From Chondrus crispus (taxonomy: Eukaryota; Rhodophyta; Florideophyceae; Gigartinales; Gigartinaceae), in the NCBI RefSeq assembly GCF_000350225.1, contig NW_005179036.1:189495-217300 (forward strand): 27,806 bases of DNA, in the 5' to 3' direction. How positions within the stretch are numbered: the first letter of the stretch is position 1; each line of letters starts with the position of its first letter. Of this stretch, positions 8,310 through 16,840 are shown one piece after another. The position numbers were made by a program, and so were the translations under genes. The notes under the pieces were generated by a model. The model searched no databases. It worked only from the letters and a program-made list of their open reading frames with translations, and was not told where the DNA came from.

Positions 8310-9511
8310 ATGAATCAATACATCTTCTTTGCCCTATCGGCGCTCCTTGCGGCTTCCGTCGAAGGCAAGAAGCATGTGATGTCTGTAAGGTGACCGTGAA
8401 CGACCGCGTCGAAAACGCTCAAGGAGTTCGCGAGATTTCGACCGAAGCCGACCTTCTCATGCCCGTTGTCCCGTGGGAGGAACTTACCGCTGATGGAGTG
8501 ACCGTCGACGTCTGTACATTGCACCGAATCAAGTTCGTTGGCCCTGTTGATGCGGAAGACTTTGAAGAGGGCAACGTGCTCACTTGCCCTAAAGACGACC
8601 ACGCTTCCCTGGGGTGCCCTGAACCACCTGTGAAGGACGAGCTCAACGTTCTGGACGAGGTAGTCTTCCGCAAGATCGTGATGGTCACGATTTTTAAGGG
8701 CGGCGTGCACGTGAAAACGAGGTACGTTTCCGGTGCCGATGTCGCGCCGCACGTGGCCGTGCACGTTGGGGAGCTGGTCAACCCAGCTTCCCGCATCATG
8801 GAGTCCAGGAAGAGTATTCTGGAGATGAAGGCGGTGGCTAGGGTTAACGACATTGGTATCACGGCCTTCGATGAAGACGGAAGCACCGAGGTCGTGCCGG
8901 GCATGGACCTTACCTGGGGAATCAAGGCGACAGCTGGAGTGTGCGAATTCGACTTCGATCGCTTCCCACCCAAGGCGACATGGGAACAAAGGGTGAGGGT
9001 GGAGGCGTCAGGGTCTGTCTCAGCGGCGGCATCGTTCTCAAACAATCAATCTGGTGAGCTTTTCAATGTTCCCATTCTAGGGGCTGGTTTTGAGAAGAAA
9101 ATCTTCCTTGTCGGAACGATCCGCTTTGGATTGTTCGCCAGTGTGGATTACGAACTCTCTCTCATGGCTTCGGCTTCAGCGGTGGCTTCCTTTTCTGCGA
9201 CTTATGAAACTGGTCAAAAAGTTGAGGTCAGTCTCATCGGGTTTGACCCCGAGTCCTTGGCCTCTTCAGGCGAAGGCGGCACTGGTGATCTGGTGTTTAC
9301 CGGACCGACTGTCGACTTGGATCTGAGCGTGGAGGGATTCGTCGGCGTTCGGCCTGCCATCACGGCCGACCTGTCTCTTCCAATCATCGGCGACGCATCC
9401 GCAGAGGTGTGCGCAACTGTCGGCCTGCAGTTGGACGCCAACTATCAAGACCCTGCCTTCCCACCGACGTCCGGGGGGTTAACTCTTGGCACCCCCTCCT
9501 CGCGACGGTAG
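8310..9511 (+). pseudogene. Secreted beta-rich protein of unknown family, signal peptide out of frame
   Basis: ATG 8310 begins a typical secretory signal peptide (MNQYIFFALSALLAASVEG), but this frame stops at 8392 just after KKHVMSVR. The long body is in another frame, open from 8285 to 9511, and resumes as DVCKVTVNDRVENAQG. Joining the two needs a net two-base excess or one-base loss near 8373-8378; GTAAGG at 8385 is donor-like but no acceptor restores the frame cleanly. The body (about 375 aa) has few lysines, several Cys, and many alternating hydrophobic/polar stretches (VDYELSLMASASAVASFSAT, FVGVRPAITADLSLPIIG) that predict a beta-sandwich or barrel. No enzyme motif is visible. The end (TSGGLTLGTPSSRR) looks truncated. 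It may be a recent pseudogene, a sequencing error or an unusual spliced gene. Confidence 0.55.
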
Positions 9512-9689
9512 CAACCCGTTCGGCAATGCGGTCCTTTCCCGCTTCCTCCGCCTGGCCGACCCTTCTCTCCCTCTCTTCCAACTTGCGCACCCACGCATGT
9601 AGCCTCCCCTGCTCGACGCCCGAGTACTTCAAGCTGGCGAAGAAGGAGCGGGAGGGGCGGGGGATGAACACGAGCAGCGTGAGGGCTTC
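9489..9689 (-). pseudogene. Orphan coding-like fragment (amphipathic helix), minus strand
   Basis: Sixty-seven minus-strand codons read as a plausible protein piece: a hydrophobic start (ALTLLVFIPRPSRSFFASLK), then a charged helix (HAWVRKLEERERRVGQAEEA) and AERVATVARRG. It is GC-rich, unlike the adjoining protease-like frame. It has no start codon of its own and overlaps the tail of that frame in a different phase. It may be a 3' exon or remnant of a gene interrupted by the insertion described in the findings. The family is unknown. Confidence 0.35.
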
Positions 9690-10621
9690 TTGGAATTGAC
9701 AGGGACTTTAACTAGCTCCCTCACTTCAGCCACGCGCAAATGTTTTGCTTCATCTCCGCCAAGGAGACGAAGCACATCTTCGGTTAATGCGAACGGATAC
9801 CTTGAAGCGCTATCATGGACAATACCACGGTTGCAGTCCAGCGCAACGCAATGATCTACAATTCCGTGTTCCACTATTCGGACTATCCACACGCCTTGAT
9901 TATGGTGCGCAAGCCACTTGAAAGGATTTGCATCGAACGCCTTCTTCACAGCTTTAGGAACTCGGCGCACTGATAGTTGAGCGGGAATTTGGTGAACCAG
10001 AGAAAAGAGTTGCTTGAGTGTTTTGATCTTCATCGGATGCTTCCGAAGGTACTTGTCGACGCTTGTTCCTCCTGTGGTACCATATAGCGCACAAGTGCCG
10101 TTGGACAGCGCAGCCGACACGCATGAATCGTCGTTGCTGCGCACGAGGTTCGGGCCATACTGGTGCACCTCAAACCTTCTTGATCCAGTGATTTGACCGC
10201 GTGCCCCAATACCACCGATGAGTATCGGCACACCGCGATGGGCCATCATCCACGCATACAGTCGACGGAACATCTCTTGCAAAAACTTTCTCTTGCGCGG
10301 CAAGTCGTTGGTACCATCATCTATAGCGTTTAATAGAGCCTGCATCGTGTGAAGGGATAGTGTAATCGAATTGGCATCGATAGGCCAGAAACTTTCGTCA
10401 CCGCCTGTCAATCCGGCGGCAGCGTACAAAACGCCGTCTTGCATTTTGTGGCCGCTTGCCCCTTGTCGGCCATCACCAATCATCACCCTGTCAATCGCCC
10501 AGCTCATGGTGTCCAAGAATACTAGGAATGTTGCACCTCCCCGGAGATCTGCACAAACTTCCGTTCTTAATGGACACGCGTGAGATGGGCGCCGGGCTCT
10601 TTGGTGCGGGTTCCGGGTCAC
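9629..10621 (-). CDS. Papain-like cysteine-protease-like ORF of uncertain function
   Basis: The open frame (330 codons, opening with GTG; first ATG at 10507 gives 292 aa) has residues in the order of a papain-fold protease: Cys167 in NDDSCVSAALSNG, His257 in IVDHCVALD and Asp270 in GIVHDSASRYPF. The pattern Cys-helix, then His/Asp on paired strands, resembles peptidase domains found in mobile-element polyproteins and OTU/ULP-like proteases, but I cannot name the family. The N-terminal 160 residues (MSWAIDRVMIGDGRQ onward) are unfamiliar. The last about 25 residues (Ser/Pro/Ala-rich) look like read-through into unrelated GC-rich DNA. A signal-peptide piece at 10694 lies upstream in another frame, so the gene may be secreted and frameshifted, or the ORF may be an insertion into another gene. 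Confidence 0.5.
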   Translation of the reverse strand: MTRNPHQRARRPSHACPLRTEVCADLRGGATFLVFLDTMSWAIDRVMIGDGRQGASGHKMQDGVLYAAAGLTGGDESFWPIDANSITLSLHTMQALLNAIDDGTNDLPRKRKFLQEMFRRLYAWMMAHRGVPILIGGIGARGQITGSRRFEVHQYGPNLVRSNDDSCVSAALSNGTCALYGTTGGTSVDKYLRKHPMKIKTLKQLFSLVHQIPAQLSVRRVPKAVKKAFDANPFKWLAHHNQGVWIVRIVEHGIVDHCVALDCNRGIVHDSASRYPFALTEDVLRLLGGDEAKHLRVAEVRELVKVPVNSKKPSRCSCSSPAPPAPSSPA

Positions 10622-10694
10622 TTGGAGACGCGGCCGTGGTGCACCGTGCTAGAGGCAGGGTGAGCAAGGCGATGAAGAAGACGGGTGAGGGCAT
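10566..10694 (-). pseudogene. Signal-peptide-like 5' fragment, minus strand
   Basis: ATG 10694 starts MPSPVFFIALLTLPLARC, a convincing secretory signal, followed by a Pro/Ser-rich spacer (AASPSDPEPAPKSPAPISR). The frame then runs on as unlikely sequence to a stop at 10491-10493, while the protease-like frame is offset by one base. It could be the true N-terminus of that protein with a frameshift near 10570, or the first exon of another gene. Confidence 0.4.
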
Positions 10695-10899
10695 TGCGGC
10701 GAGATGTGCGCGGGGGGGAGCTGGGGAACGTAGACGCCGAAAAATGGCGGGTTCAGAAGGCGGAACGTACGCCGCGTGACCGCGCGTCACCGTATGCCAC
10801 TGTGGTGGGCACTGGGCGGCCTCTATAGCCACACTATATTGTTTCAGTTTTGAGAGCGCTTTATCCAGCGCGAAACCGTGCGTTGGCGTGCTTTTATAG

Positions 10900-11199
10900 G
10901 GGTGACATTAAAACAATCATGCATTTCTAGGGCGACTTTTCTAACATTTAGGTCTCTGCCGAAATGCCACGATGGTATACGTTTTTATGGGGTGACATCC
11001 CCGAATATGAGTTTGTCGGAGGTGACTTTACGATCGTTTTTCTGTCACCCTAGAAAACGTGCATTGTCACCCCCTGAAAAGGACACCATGGACCAAAATC
11101 ACCCTACTAGCAAAGCACTTTTTAGTAGTGTCGCCCTATAAAAACCCCCACCGCATTGAAATCGCCCCACGTAGATTTCACTTTGGCCGGGTGTCGCCC
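10900..11199. repeat. GGGYGAC motif array that reverses orientation at its centre
   Basis: Forward copies are GGGTGAC at 10900, GGGCGAC at 10930, GGGTGAC at 10990 and the variant AGGTGAC at 11020. From 11044 on all copies are reversed: GTCACCC at 11044 and 11066, ATCACCC near 11098, GTCGCCC at 11130, ATCGCCC at 11161 and GTCGCCC at 11193. Flanks are A/T-rich and similar to those of the 2036-2280 array (both hold GATCGTTTT). GTAGATTT at 11171 and AAATCTAC at 11201 are inverted. No coding sequence is present. It may be a non-autonomous element or a solo pair of transposon ends. Confidence 0.6.
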
Positions 11200-11508
11200 C
11201 AAAATCTACACTTTGACCCTTTAACTTTTGAACATTCATAAAATTTTGTTTCTTGTCAGATTCCGATCTTCCGTTCGTGCCTGCTCTCTCTGACCTGCAC
11301 GTGATACTCTTAATGGTCTAGACAAATTCGTCTCAAGTGAGCGCATGCCGCAGGTACCCGTCAAACTGATATTATCCACACCAGGGTCAGATGGGGCACA
11401 ATTGATTTGCAAAATACATTTTTTCTCATCTTCTGTCCTGCCGTCGTACATGTGCGCTCGCGAATTAGCGCTCGCATGGTCGCATGCCCTGCCGCACGAA
11501 CTCAAGTC

Positions 11509-11943
11509 ATGACAGAGCAGGGAAAGGAGGGCACGAAGAAAGAGTGGCTCATGAGCGATGCCGACATAGACGACTTTCGGGTAATATCAATTTCGCGGAA
11601 TAAGGAGCAAGACAACGACGAGGAATCTGCACCGAAGACCACCGAGAAGGGGCCTCTTGTAGCCGAAGACAACGATCCTGATGTAAAGAAGGCAAGAATT
11701 GTATACAAAGACCTAGAAGCGTGGGTGCGTTCGGCAGTGGCCGCCCCGAAGTCATCGGCAGGGTTTACTGAAATGGTGCGCAAGAACAAGAACTTTCGCA
11801 ACCCGGCTATCTTTGAGAAGATGATATCCTACTGTAACATCGATGAGTACGGCACTGAGCTGCCAGCGCAACCTCCACTGCAAGAGCATGAGTATTATGA
11901 GGGGATTGCCGAATTGCAGGAAGAGTGCATGAAAAAACGGTGA
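11509..11943 (+). CDS. SAP30-binding-protein/HCNGP-like protein
   Basis: The 144-aa product has the conserved HCNGP core in its C-terminal half: KNKNFRNPAIFEKMISYCNI followed by DEYGTELP and the HEYYEGIAELQEECMKKR helix, matching the family's pattern FRNPxIxEKL...C.ID..GTN.P...Y...L...Q. Family members (about 300 aa in animals) bind the SAP30 corepressor subunit and RNA-processing factors in the nucleus. The N-terminal half is acidic and probably disordered. ATG 11509 is preferred over 11476 because the intervening residues are not protein-like. The product is short: the usual C-terminal basic segment is missing. The sequence AACGGTGAGC at the stop codon is also a good splice donor, so a further exon is possible although I did not find it. 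It faces BiP tail to tail. Confidence 0.75.
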   Translation: MTEQGKEGTKKEWLMSDADIDDFRVISISRNKEQDNDEESAPKTTEKGPLVAEDNDPDVKKARIVYKDLEAWVRSAVAAPKSSAGFTEMVRKNKNFRNPAIFEKMISYCNIDEYGTELPAQPPLQEHEYYEGIAELQEECMKKR

Positions 11944-11960
11944 GCCTCCGTGAAGTAGAG

Positions 11961-11994
11961 TCGAAACGCAATGTACGTCACCGCAGTCTCAAAA
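11961..11994. repeat. Dispersed repeat, copy 1 (34 nt)
   Basis: This segment, beginning TCGAAACGCAAT, matches 16037-16070 at 29 of 34 positions in the same orientation. It lies in the 3' flank of the SAP30BP-like gene. Short and divergent; possibly the remnant of a SINE-like or other dispersed repeat. Confidence 0.5.
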
Positions 11995-12162
11995 AAAGTG
12001 ATGCTAGGCTTGGAGTAACCGCAAAACTCTCGCGGGATTCTTTAGTTGTAATCTACGGACTCTCCCTGTTCAATGTTATACCCCGCAGAATTTCCCTAGT
12101 CTTGCTAGATTGATTAGACAGTCACGACTAACTAAGAGTTCAAGCAGTGCCGCAATACCTGC

Positions 12163-12240
12163 CTAGGTAAGAGAGACATGCATCTCCCAACCAGATCTCT
12201 CGAAATACGGAAAAACATAGAGGACGAGTCTCTTACCTAG
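12163..12240. terminator. Inverted repeat at the BiP 3' end
   Basis: CTAGGTAAGAGA (12163-12174) and TCTCTTACCTAG (12229-12240) are perfect 12-bp inverted arms with 54 nt between. The right arm contains the BiP stop codon. In the short space between two convergent genes this could form an mRNA 3' stem or help 3'-end formation; the role is inferred. Confidence 0.5.
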
Positions 12241-14180
12241 AGTTCATCCTTGCCTTGGTAACCGGCACCGGGTCCAAGCAGGGGCACTGCTTGCTCCTCC
12301 AGTGTCTTGCGGCGTTCCTCGATCGCATCAACTTCAGTGGAGGAGAAATCAATGTTGCGAACGAACGTCTCAGCATCGCTGATGCTGCTATCGATATCTG
12401 ACTTATCGTCAGAAGCCAACTTGGAACCCATCGCGTCGATCTTGGATCTGAGGCTAGCGATGTAGCTTTCAAGGTCATGCTTCGCGTCCACCTTTGCAGA
12501 AACTGCAGCGTCCTCATCCGCGTAGTCTTCGGCCTCACGAACCATTCTTTCAATCTCTTCCTCCGACAAACGACCGGAGTTGCGGTCCTCAATCGTGATT
12601 TCCTTTTTGCTCTTCGAGCCCTTGTCCTCTGCCGAAACCTTCACGATACCGTTCTCGTCAATGTCAAAGGTGACGATGACCTGTGGCTGGCCCTTCGGTG
12701 CCGGTGTAAGGCCTGTGAGATCGAATTGACCAAGCAGGTGACAATCCTTGGTCATCGCACGCTCACCTTCATAAACGTGGACAGCAATAGTGTCCTGATT
12801 GTCAACGGTCGTGGTGAAGGACTCGCTCTTCTTCGTCGGGACAACAGTGTTCCGCTTGATAATCTTGCTCATGACACCTCCTAGGGTCTCGATACCCAAC
12901 GAAAGTGGAGTGACATCAAGGAGAACGAGGTTCTTCTTCAGGATATCACGATCGCCAGACAAAATACCAGCTTGAATAGCGGCACCGTAGGCAATGGCCT
13001 CGTCAGGGTTGATGTCTGTGTGCGGCTCCTTGTCGTCGAAGAAGCTCTTGACAAGTTCCTTGACCTTGGGGATACGGGTGGATCCTCCGACCAAGACGAT
13101 TTCATGAATCTCATCTTTGCTAAGGCCAGAGTCCTTGACGACCTTGCTGACCGGCTTGAGAGTCTTTTTGAACAGATCCTCGTTGAGCTGCTCAAACCTG
13201 GCACGAGTGAGAGTCTCGGAAAGATCCTTCCCGCCGAAGAGCGCCTCAATTTCAACGCGGACTTGCGTCTTGGAGGATAGCTCACGCTTCGCCTTCTCGA
13301 CTTCACGGCGGAGCTTGCCCAGGGCACGCTTATCCTTGCTCATATCATCGCCATGCTTGCGCTTCCAAAGGTTGACAAAGTACTCCATGAGCCTCTGATC
13401 GAAGTCCTCTCCTCCGAGATGGGTATCACCATTGGTAGCAAGGACCTCGAACACGCCCTTGTCAATGGTGAGCAAGGTGACATCGAAAGTACCGCCACCA
13501 AGATCGAAGACGAGAATATTCTTCTCCTCCTCCTCTTTTGTCTTGTCCAGTCCATAGGCCAAAGCGGCAGCGGTAGGTTCGTTGATGATACGAAGGACGT
13601 CCAAACCAGCAATGACGCCCGCATCACGGGTAGCAGAGCGCTGGGCATCGTTAAAGTAGGCCGGAACTGTGACGACTGCACGGGTGACCTTCTTGCCTAA
13701 AAAGTCCTCTGCGGTCTTCCTTAGCTTTGAAAGGACCATAGCAGATATCTCCTCCGGGGAGAAGACCTTGTCCTCACCGTTGATCTCAACTTCGACGTGA
13801 GGCTTTTCATCCTTTCCGACAATGCGGAAGGGAAGCAGCTTCTTATCGCGCTGAACCGTGGGCTCGTTGTAGCGGCGGCCGATGAGGCGCTTCACATCGA
13901 AGACGGTGTTGAGCGGGTTGGAGGCGGCCTGATTCTTGGCAGCATCTCCGACGAGACGCTCAGAAGTGGCGTCGGCAAAGGCGACATAACTGGGTGTGAT
14001 ACGATTTCCCTGATCGTTGGGGATGATCTCAACATTGCCGTTCTCGAGAACGCCGACGCAACTGTAGGTTGTTCCAAGATCGATGCCAATAACTGGTCCG
14101 AGGTCTTCGGTCTCCTCCTTCGCGCAGAGGGCGATGGGGAGGAGGGCAACGGCCAACAGAAAGAAGAGGGCGCGCGACAT
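12237..14180 (-). CDS. BIP: ER-lumenal Hsp70 chaperone BiP/GRP78
   Basis: The 647-aa product is a complete BiP. It has a hydrophobic signal peptide (about 1-20), the Hsp70 signatures [10 protein letters not shown] (31-40) and [12 protein letters not shown], the [13 protein letters not shown] phosphate loop, the substrate-binding domain after the conserved [14 protein letters not shown], and an ER-retrieval KDEL at the end. Known family role: ATP-driven folding of proteins in the ER lumen, sealing of the Sec61 channel and sensing of unfolded proteins. Length is normal for the family (about 640-680). The start ATG 14180 has a CACCATG context and directly precedes the signal peptide. No intron is present, unlike BiP of many eukaryotes. 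It is divergent from the ER protein TMCO1 and shares its promoter. The stop codon lies in an inverted repeat. Confidence 0.98.
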   Translation of the reverse strand: MSRALFFLLAVALLPIALCAKEETEDLGPVIGIDLGTTYSCVGVLENGNVEIIPNDQGNRITPSYVAFADATSERLVGDAAKNQAASNPLNTVFDVKRLIGRRYNEPTVQRDKKLLPFRIVGKDEKPHVEVEINGEDKVFSPEEISAMVLSKLRKTAEDFLGKKVTRAVVTVPAYFNDAQRSATRDAGVIAGLDVLRIINEPTAAALAYGLDKTKEEEEKNILVFDLGGGTFDVTLLTIDKGVFEVLATNGDTHLGGEDFDQRLMEYFVNLWKRKHGDDMSKDKRALGKLRREVEKAKRELSSKTQVRVEIEALFGGKDLSETLTRARFEQLNEDLFKKTLKPVSKVVKDSGLSKDEIHEIVLVGGSTRIPKVKELVKSFFDDKEPHTDINPDEAIAYGAAIQAGILSGDRDILKKNLVLLDVTPLSLGIETLGGVMSKIIKRNTVVPTKKSESFTTTVDNQDTIAVHVYEGERAMTKDCHLLGQFDLTGLTPAPKGQPQVIVTFDIDENGIVKVSAEDKGSKSKKEITIEDRNSGRLSEEEIERMVREAEDYADEDAAVSAKVDAKHDLESYIASLRSKIDAMGSKLASDDKSDIDSSISDAETFVRNIDFSSTEVDAIEERRKTLEEQAVPLLGPGAGYQGKDEL

Positions 14181-14675
14181 GGTGAGAAGGATAGAAGACG
14201 GAAAGCAACAGACCGGCTTCGATGGCGGAAAAAAAGGAGGCTGTAGGTCGAGGCGATGCTCTTAATACATAAGCACAAGCGGATCGGCCGGGTTTTTGCG
14301 TCTGTCCCGACGGAGGTTGATTGAATGTACCGAATTAGGCTCAGAAAGGCACTTTTTTTGATCCTGGTCGACTTCTATCCTTCGTGGCACCGCATACACA
14401 CATAGAACACGTGTACACATTAGACACGATTGGTAACGTGCAGACATCTGTAATACGTGTAATACGTGTTGCGCTGGGGGCGGTAGGATTCAGGTTCCCA
14501 GAAGAAATGACGTCACTACTCTTTCCTGCGCCAGCCTCTCAAAGCCGTCGACTTAAGCCCTTCCCGACCTGGACCTTCAACCTCACCCTCTCGACGACAC
14601 CACTGTCACAAGTTTTTCCCTGTGTGAAACCTGAAACCACTCTCTTCTTGCGTTTCAAATCTGTCTCCAGATACT
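14181..14675. promoter_or_regulatory. Shared divergent promoter of BiP and TMCO1 with ACGT-core sites
   Basis: In 108 bp there are five ACGT cores: CACGTG (14408-14413), AACGTG (14435-14440), a tandem pair TAATACGTG (14451-14459, 14460-14468) and the palindrome TGACGTCA (14508-14515). TGACGTCA/ACGTG are classical bZIP targets; ER-stress bZIPs (ATF6, XBP1, plant bZIP28/60) use such cores in BiP promoters. I did not find a spaced CCAAT-N9-CCACG element. The function here is inferred from gene content and motifs. Confidence 0.55.
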
Positions 14676-15473
14676 ATGACCCTTGCTGATGCGTACGGCG
14701 CCTTCGCCATCGCTGGCATCGTTGTATGTGCCACGCTTTGTGCCGAGTGTATGTTATTGCAGGATCTTGTGCGTATTCTTCTTCCCACATCCCTCACTGT
14801 GCTTCCCGCACAAAATGCAACCTCTAACTATGAAATATTTGAATTCGAAAACTCCCTATGTGAAACTATGCGATTCGACCGCAACGCAGTCCTCACTTGG
14901 ATGCTCGTCTATAGCACAGATCAGTACAAGAAAGCCTGCGATCGTGTCAAAGAACTCAACAAACAACGTACGCACTATTTTCCATATCTCTAGGAATCTA
15001 CGATTATCGACAGTCTGCTAACATTTTAAATCTGGCAATTCACCTCAGTCGCCAAGGCGGACGCAAAAGTAGTATCCGTTGACAAGCGAAAAAAGCACGA
15101 CAAGCTCATCGAGTCCATCGAAGACGACTTAAAGGTTGCCTCCCAGAGCATGGATGCTGTCAAGCTCCGCGGTAGCATACTTACCGGCATCTCATTTTTC
15201 TTCCTCTACCGCGTAGTGGCCGCCGCCTGGACTGGGGTCGTCGTCGCCCGCCTTCCTTTCCTACCTTTCAAATTTATCCAGACCTTTGCTTCCCGCGGTC
15301 TAGATGGAAAGGACAAGTATAGTTGCTCCTTTGGCTTTATATATACGTTATGCACCATCGGGATCAAGGCCAATATTCCGAAGGCCATTGGTGCTGTTCC
15401 TGTCAAGTCCGCTTTCAACGCTTCGCGAATGGCTGCAAGGCAACAGAAGAAGTCGGAAGCTGCTTCGAGCTGA
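14676..15473 (+). CDS. TMCO1: TMCO1 (ER calcium load-activated channel, EMC3/Oxa1 superfamily), three exons
   Basis: Splicing exons 14676-14748, 14890-14967 and 15049-15473 gives 191 aa (human TMCO1: 188). Intron 1 (141 nt) has GTATGT...CGCAG and CTAAC; intron 2 (81 nt) has GTACGC...CTCAG with CTGCTAAC as a branch site. Both junctions preserve the frame. The first membrane helix (GAFAIAGIVVCATLCAE) joins to LTWMLVYSTDQYKK, matching the family's AE..TW.LVYRTDKYK. A charged coiled coil follows, then a hydrophobic segment with VVARLPFLPFKFIQ, and the conserved CSFGFIYTLCTIGIKANIPK helix, then a basic tail. In other eukaryotes TMCO1 lies in the ER membrane, releases excess Ca2+ and joins the ribosome-bound translocon for multi-pass proteins. 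It is divergent from BiP, another ER gene. Confidence 0.92.
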
Positions 15474-16551
15474 CAAAGCTCGAATCTCGGCCTTTGAATG
15501 CGTCTAGTTTCGTTTCTGACAGTCGTCGACTTTGCCGCCCCCTACAAGCCTTCACGTGGATGTGGAATGGGCCAATTTTAAAGGCAATTTGTCCTTACTT
15601 GGTGGGATAGGAAGGAGTGACAATTTCAATTTCAATGTTTCCATGCAGAATGACTTTCAGATGCATGCGTGTGTCCGCTCCTCTGCGATTACCGACCACA
15701 GACGGCATCCAGCGGTCAAGCTACGTTTAGAACCGCGAAGGGAATTGTAACACACCATAATGTCAATAACAGCAGGTAAACACGTTCCAATTTCCTTTCA
15801 CTGTTGCTCTATCGGTAATGGCACAACCATTATTGACTCTCTAGCTATCTTAGAGAGTGAGGTGTCAAAATTACAGAGAGGTTGCCGTAATGAGAATTTT
15901 CAGTATCGGCGTCTGTTCGTGTCCACCTCTCTTTTATTAGTGCCGTTGCCCTTTGGGCGCCCCATCTGGAAATTTGACCGTCAGCTCTGCTAGTAGGCGC
16001 GAAAAGCGCAAAATGAAACATGAGTCGTTGTTTGGTTCGAAACGCAATACACGACACGGCAGTATCAAAAGTTCCAGAAATTCGTACTTACCCTATGGTT
16101 CACGGGTGCCCTGCGAACCTTCTGTTAGAGTACTTAATTAGTATCGTTTATCTTTGTAGTACAAGTCTGAGATATCATTGCTCAACAGTAACAAACGGCA
16201 GGTCCCTGGCTCACATGTACACTTTTACTGGTTTTCTGAAACCAGCAGAGCTAAAAAGGCACAACCTGGCATGTCCAACAATCGTACCACGGTTTGAAAA
16301 CACGACGTTGTCGCCTAGCTAGCGGCATCAATAAGGTCGCAGTTTGACTCAATTGGTGCCATAGATCCGTAGGCCTCGTGCTCGCGAGTGTATCCAACCA
16401 AGCCAGGGATTCTATATTCGAGCAGAGGTGTCCATCACGACTCCGTTAGACTCGTCGAGCTGAGCATACCGTACACGTACTGTATGAGTATACAACTCAC
16501 TGCTAAAGTGATGTGGTGAAAATGTTTTGACACTCCAAAAACCAGACAAAC
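15474..16551. other. Non-coding stretch downstream of TMCO1
   Basis: No frame on either strand has a recognisable domain. TCTCTAGCTATCTTAGAGA (15838-15856) is an imperfect inverted repeat. The second copy of the 34-nt dispersed repeat lies at 16037-16070. I see no tRNA or other RNA gene. Confidence 0.6.
16037..16070. repeat. Dispersed repeat, copy 2 (34 nt)
   Basis: Same orientation as the copy at 11961-11994, with 5 mismatches in 34. The upstream flanks share a weaker GTGAG/ATGAG similarity, so the original repeat was probably longer. Confidence 0.5.
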
Positions 16552-16840
16552 AAAAACCAGCCTGTTAAGACACGCCCTCAGGGCGTGTCTTAACAGGCGC
16601 CCTCGCCGGCGTGTCTCAACAGGCTGGTTTTTGCTTTGCCTTGCCCGGTTTTGCCAGGAATACTTTTAAATTCTTAACAAATACCGTATGCTTCTTAAGC
16701 CCTTGCTTTTCTTAAACACATAAATTAAAACGTAGGAGCCACTCATAGCACGCCAAATCACTTCTTTGGGCAAAGCAAAGCAAACCGCAGCAAAACGGGG
16801 CATGTTAAGACACACCCGCAGGGTGTGAGGGTGTGTCTTA
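16552..16840. mobile_element. Foldback/MITE-like element with palindromic ends
   Basis: The left end (16552-16632) is a compound palindrome. CCTGTTAAGACACGCCCT at 16561-16578 pairs perfectly with 16580-16597 around a single C, and 16552-16573 pairs with 16611-16632 with one mismatch. The right end repeats the theme: TAAGACACACCC (16806-16817) pairs with GGGTGTGTCTTA (16829-16840). Inside each end lies a purine/pyrimidine-biased segment (GGTTTTTGCTTTGCCTTGCCC at left, its inverse GGGCAAAGCAAAGCAAACC at right), making long imperfect terminal inverted repeats. The A/T-rich middle has no ORF. Size and structure fit a non-autonomous DNA element. No target-site duplication was identified. Confidence 0.7.

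Noticed and set aside
7792..8393. Three overlapping plus-strand frames and two minus-strand frames
   Set aside because: The region is GC-rich, so stops are rare on all frames; no frame shows conserved motifs. Only the signal peptide at 8310 is persuasive.
13797..14246. 149-codon plus-strand frame within BiP
   Set aside because: Antisense shadow of the conserved BiP ATPase domain.
16021..16092. GGTTCGAAACG resembling a tRNA T-loop
   Set aside because: No acceptor stem, D-arm or anticodon arm can be placed at the right distances on either strand.
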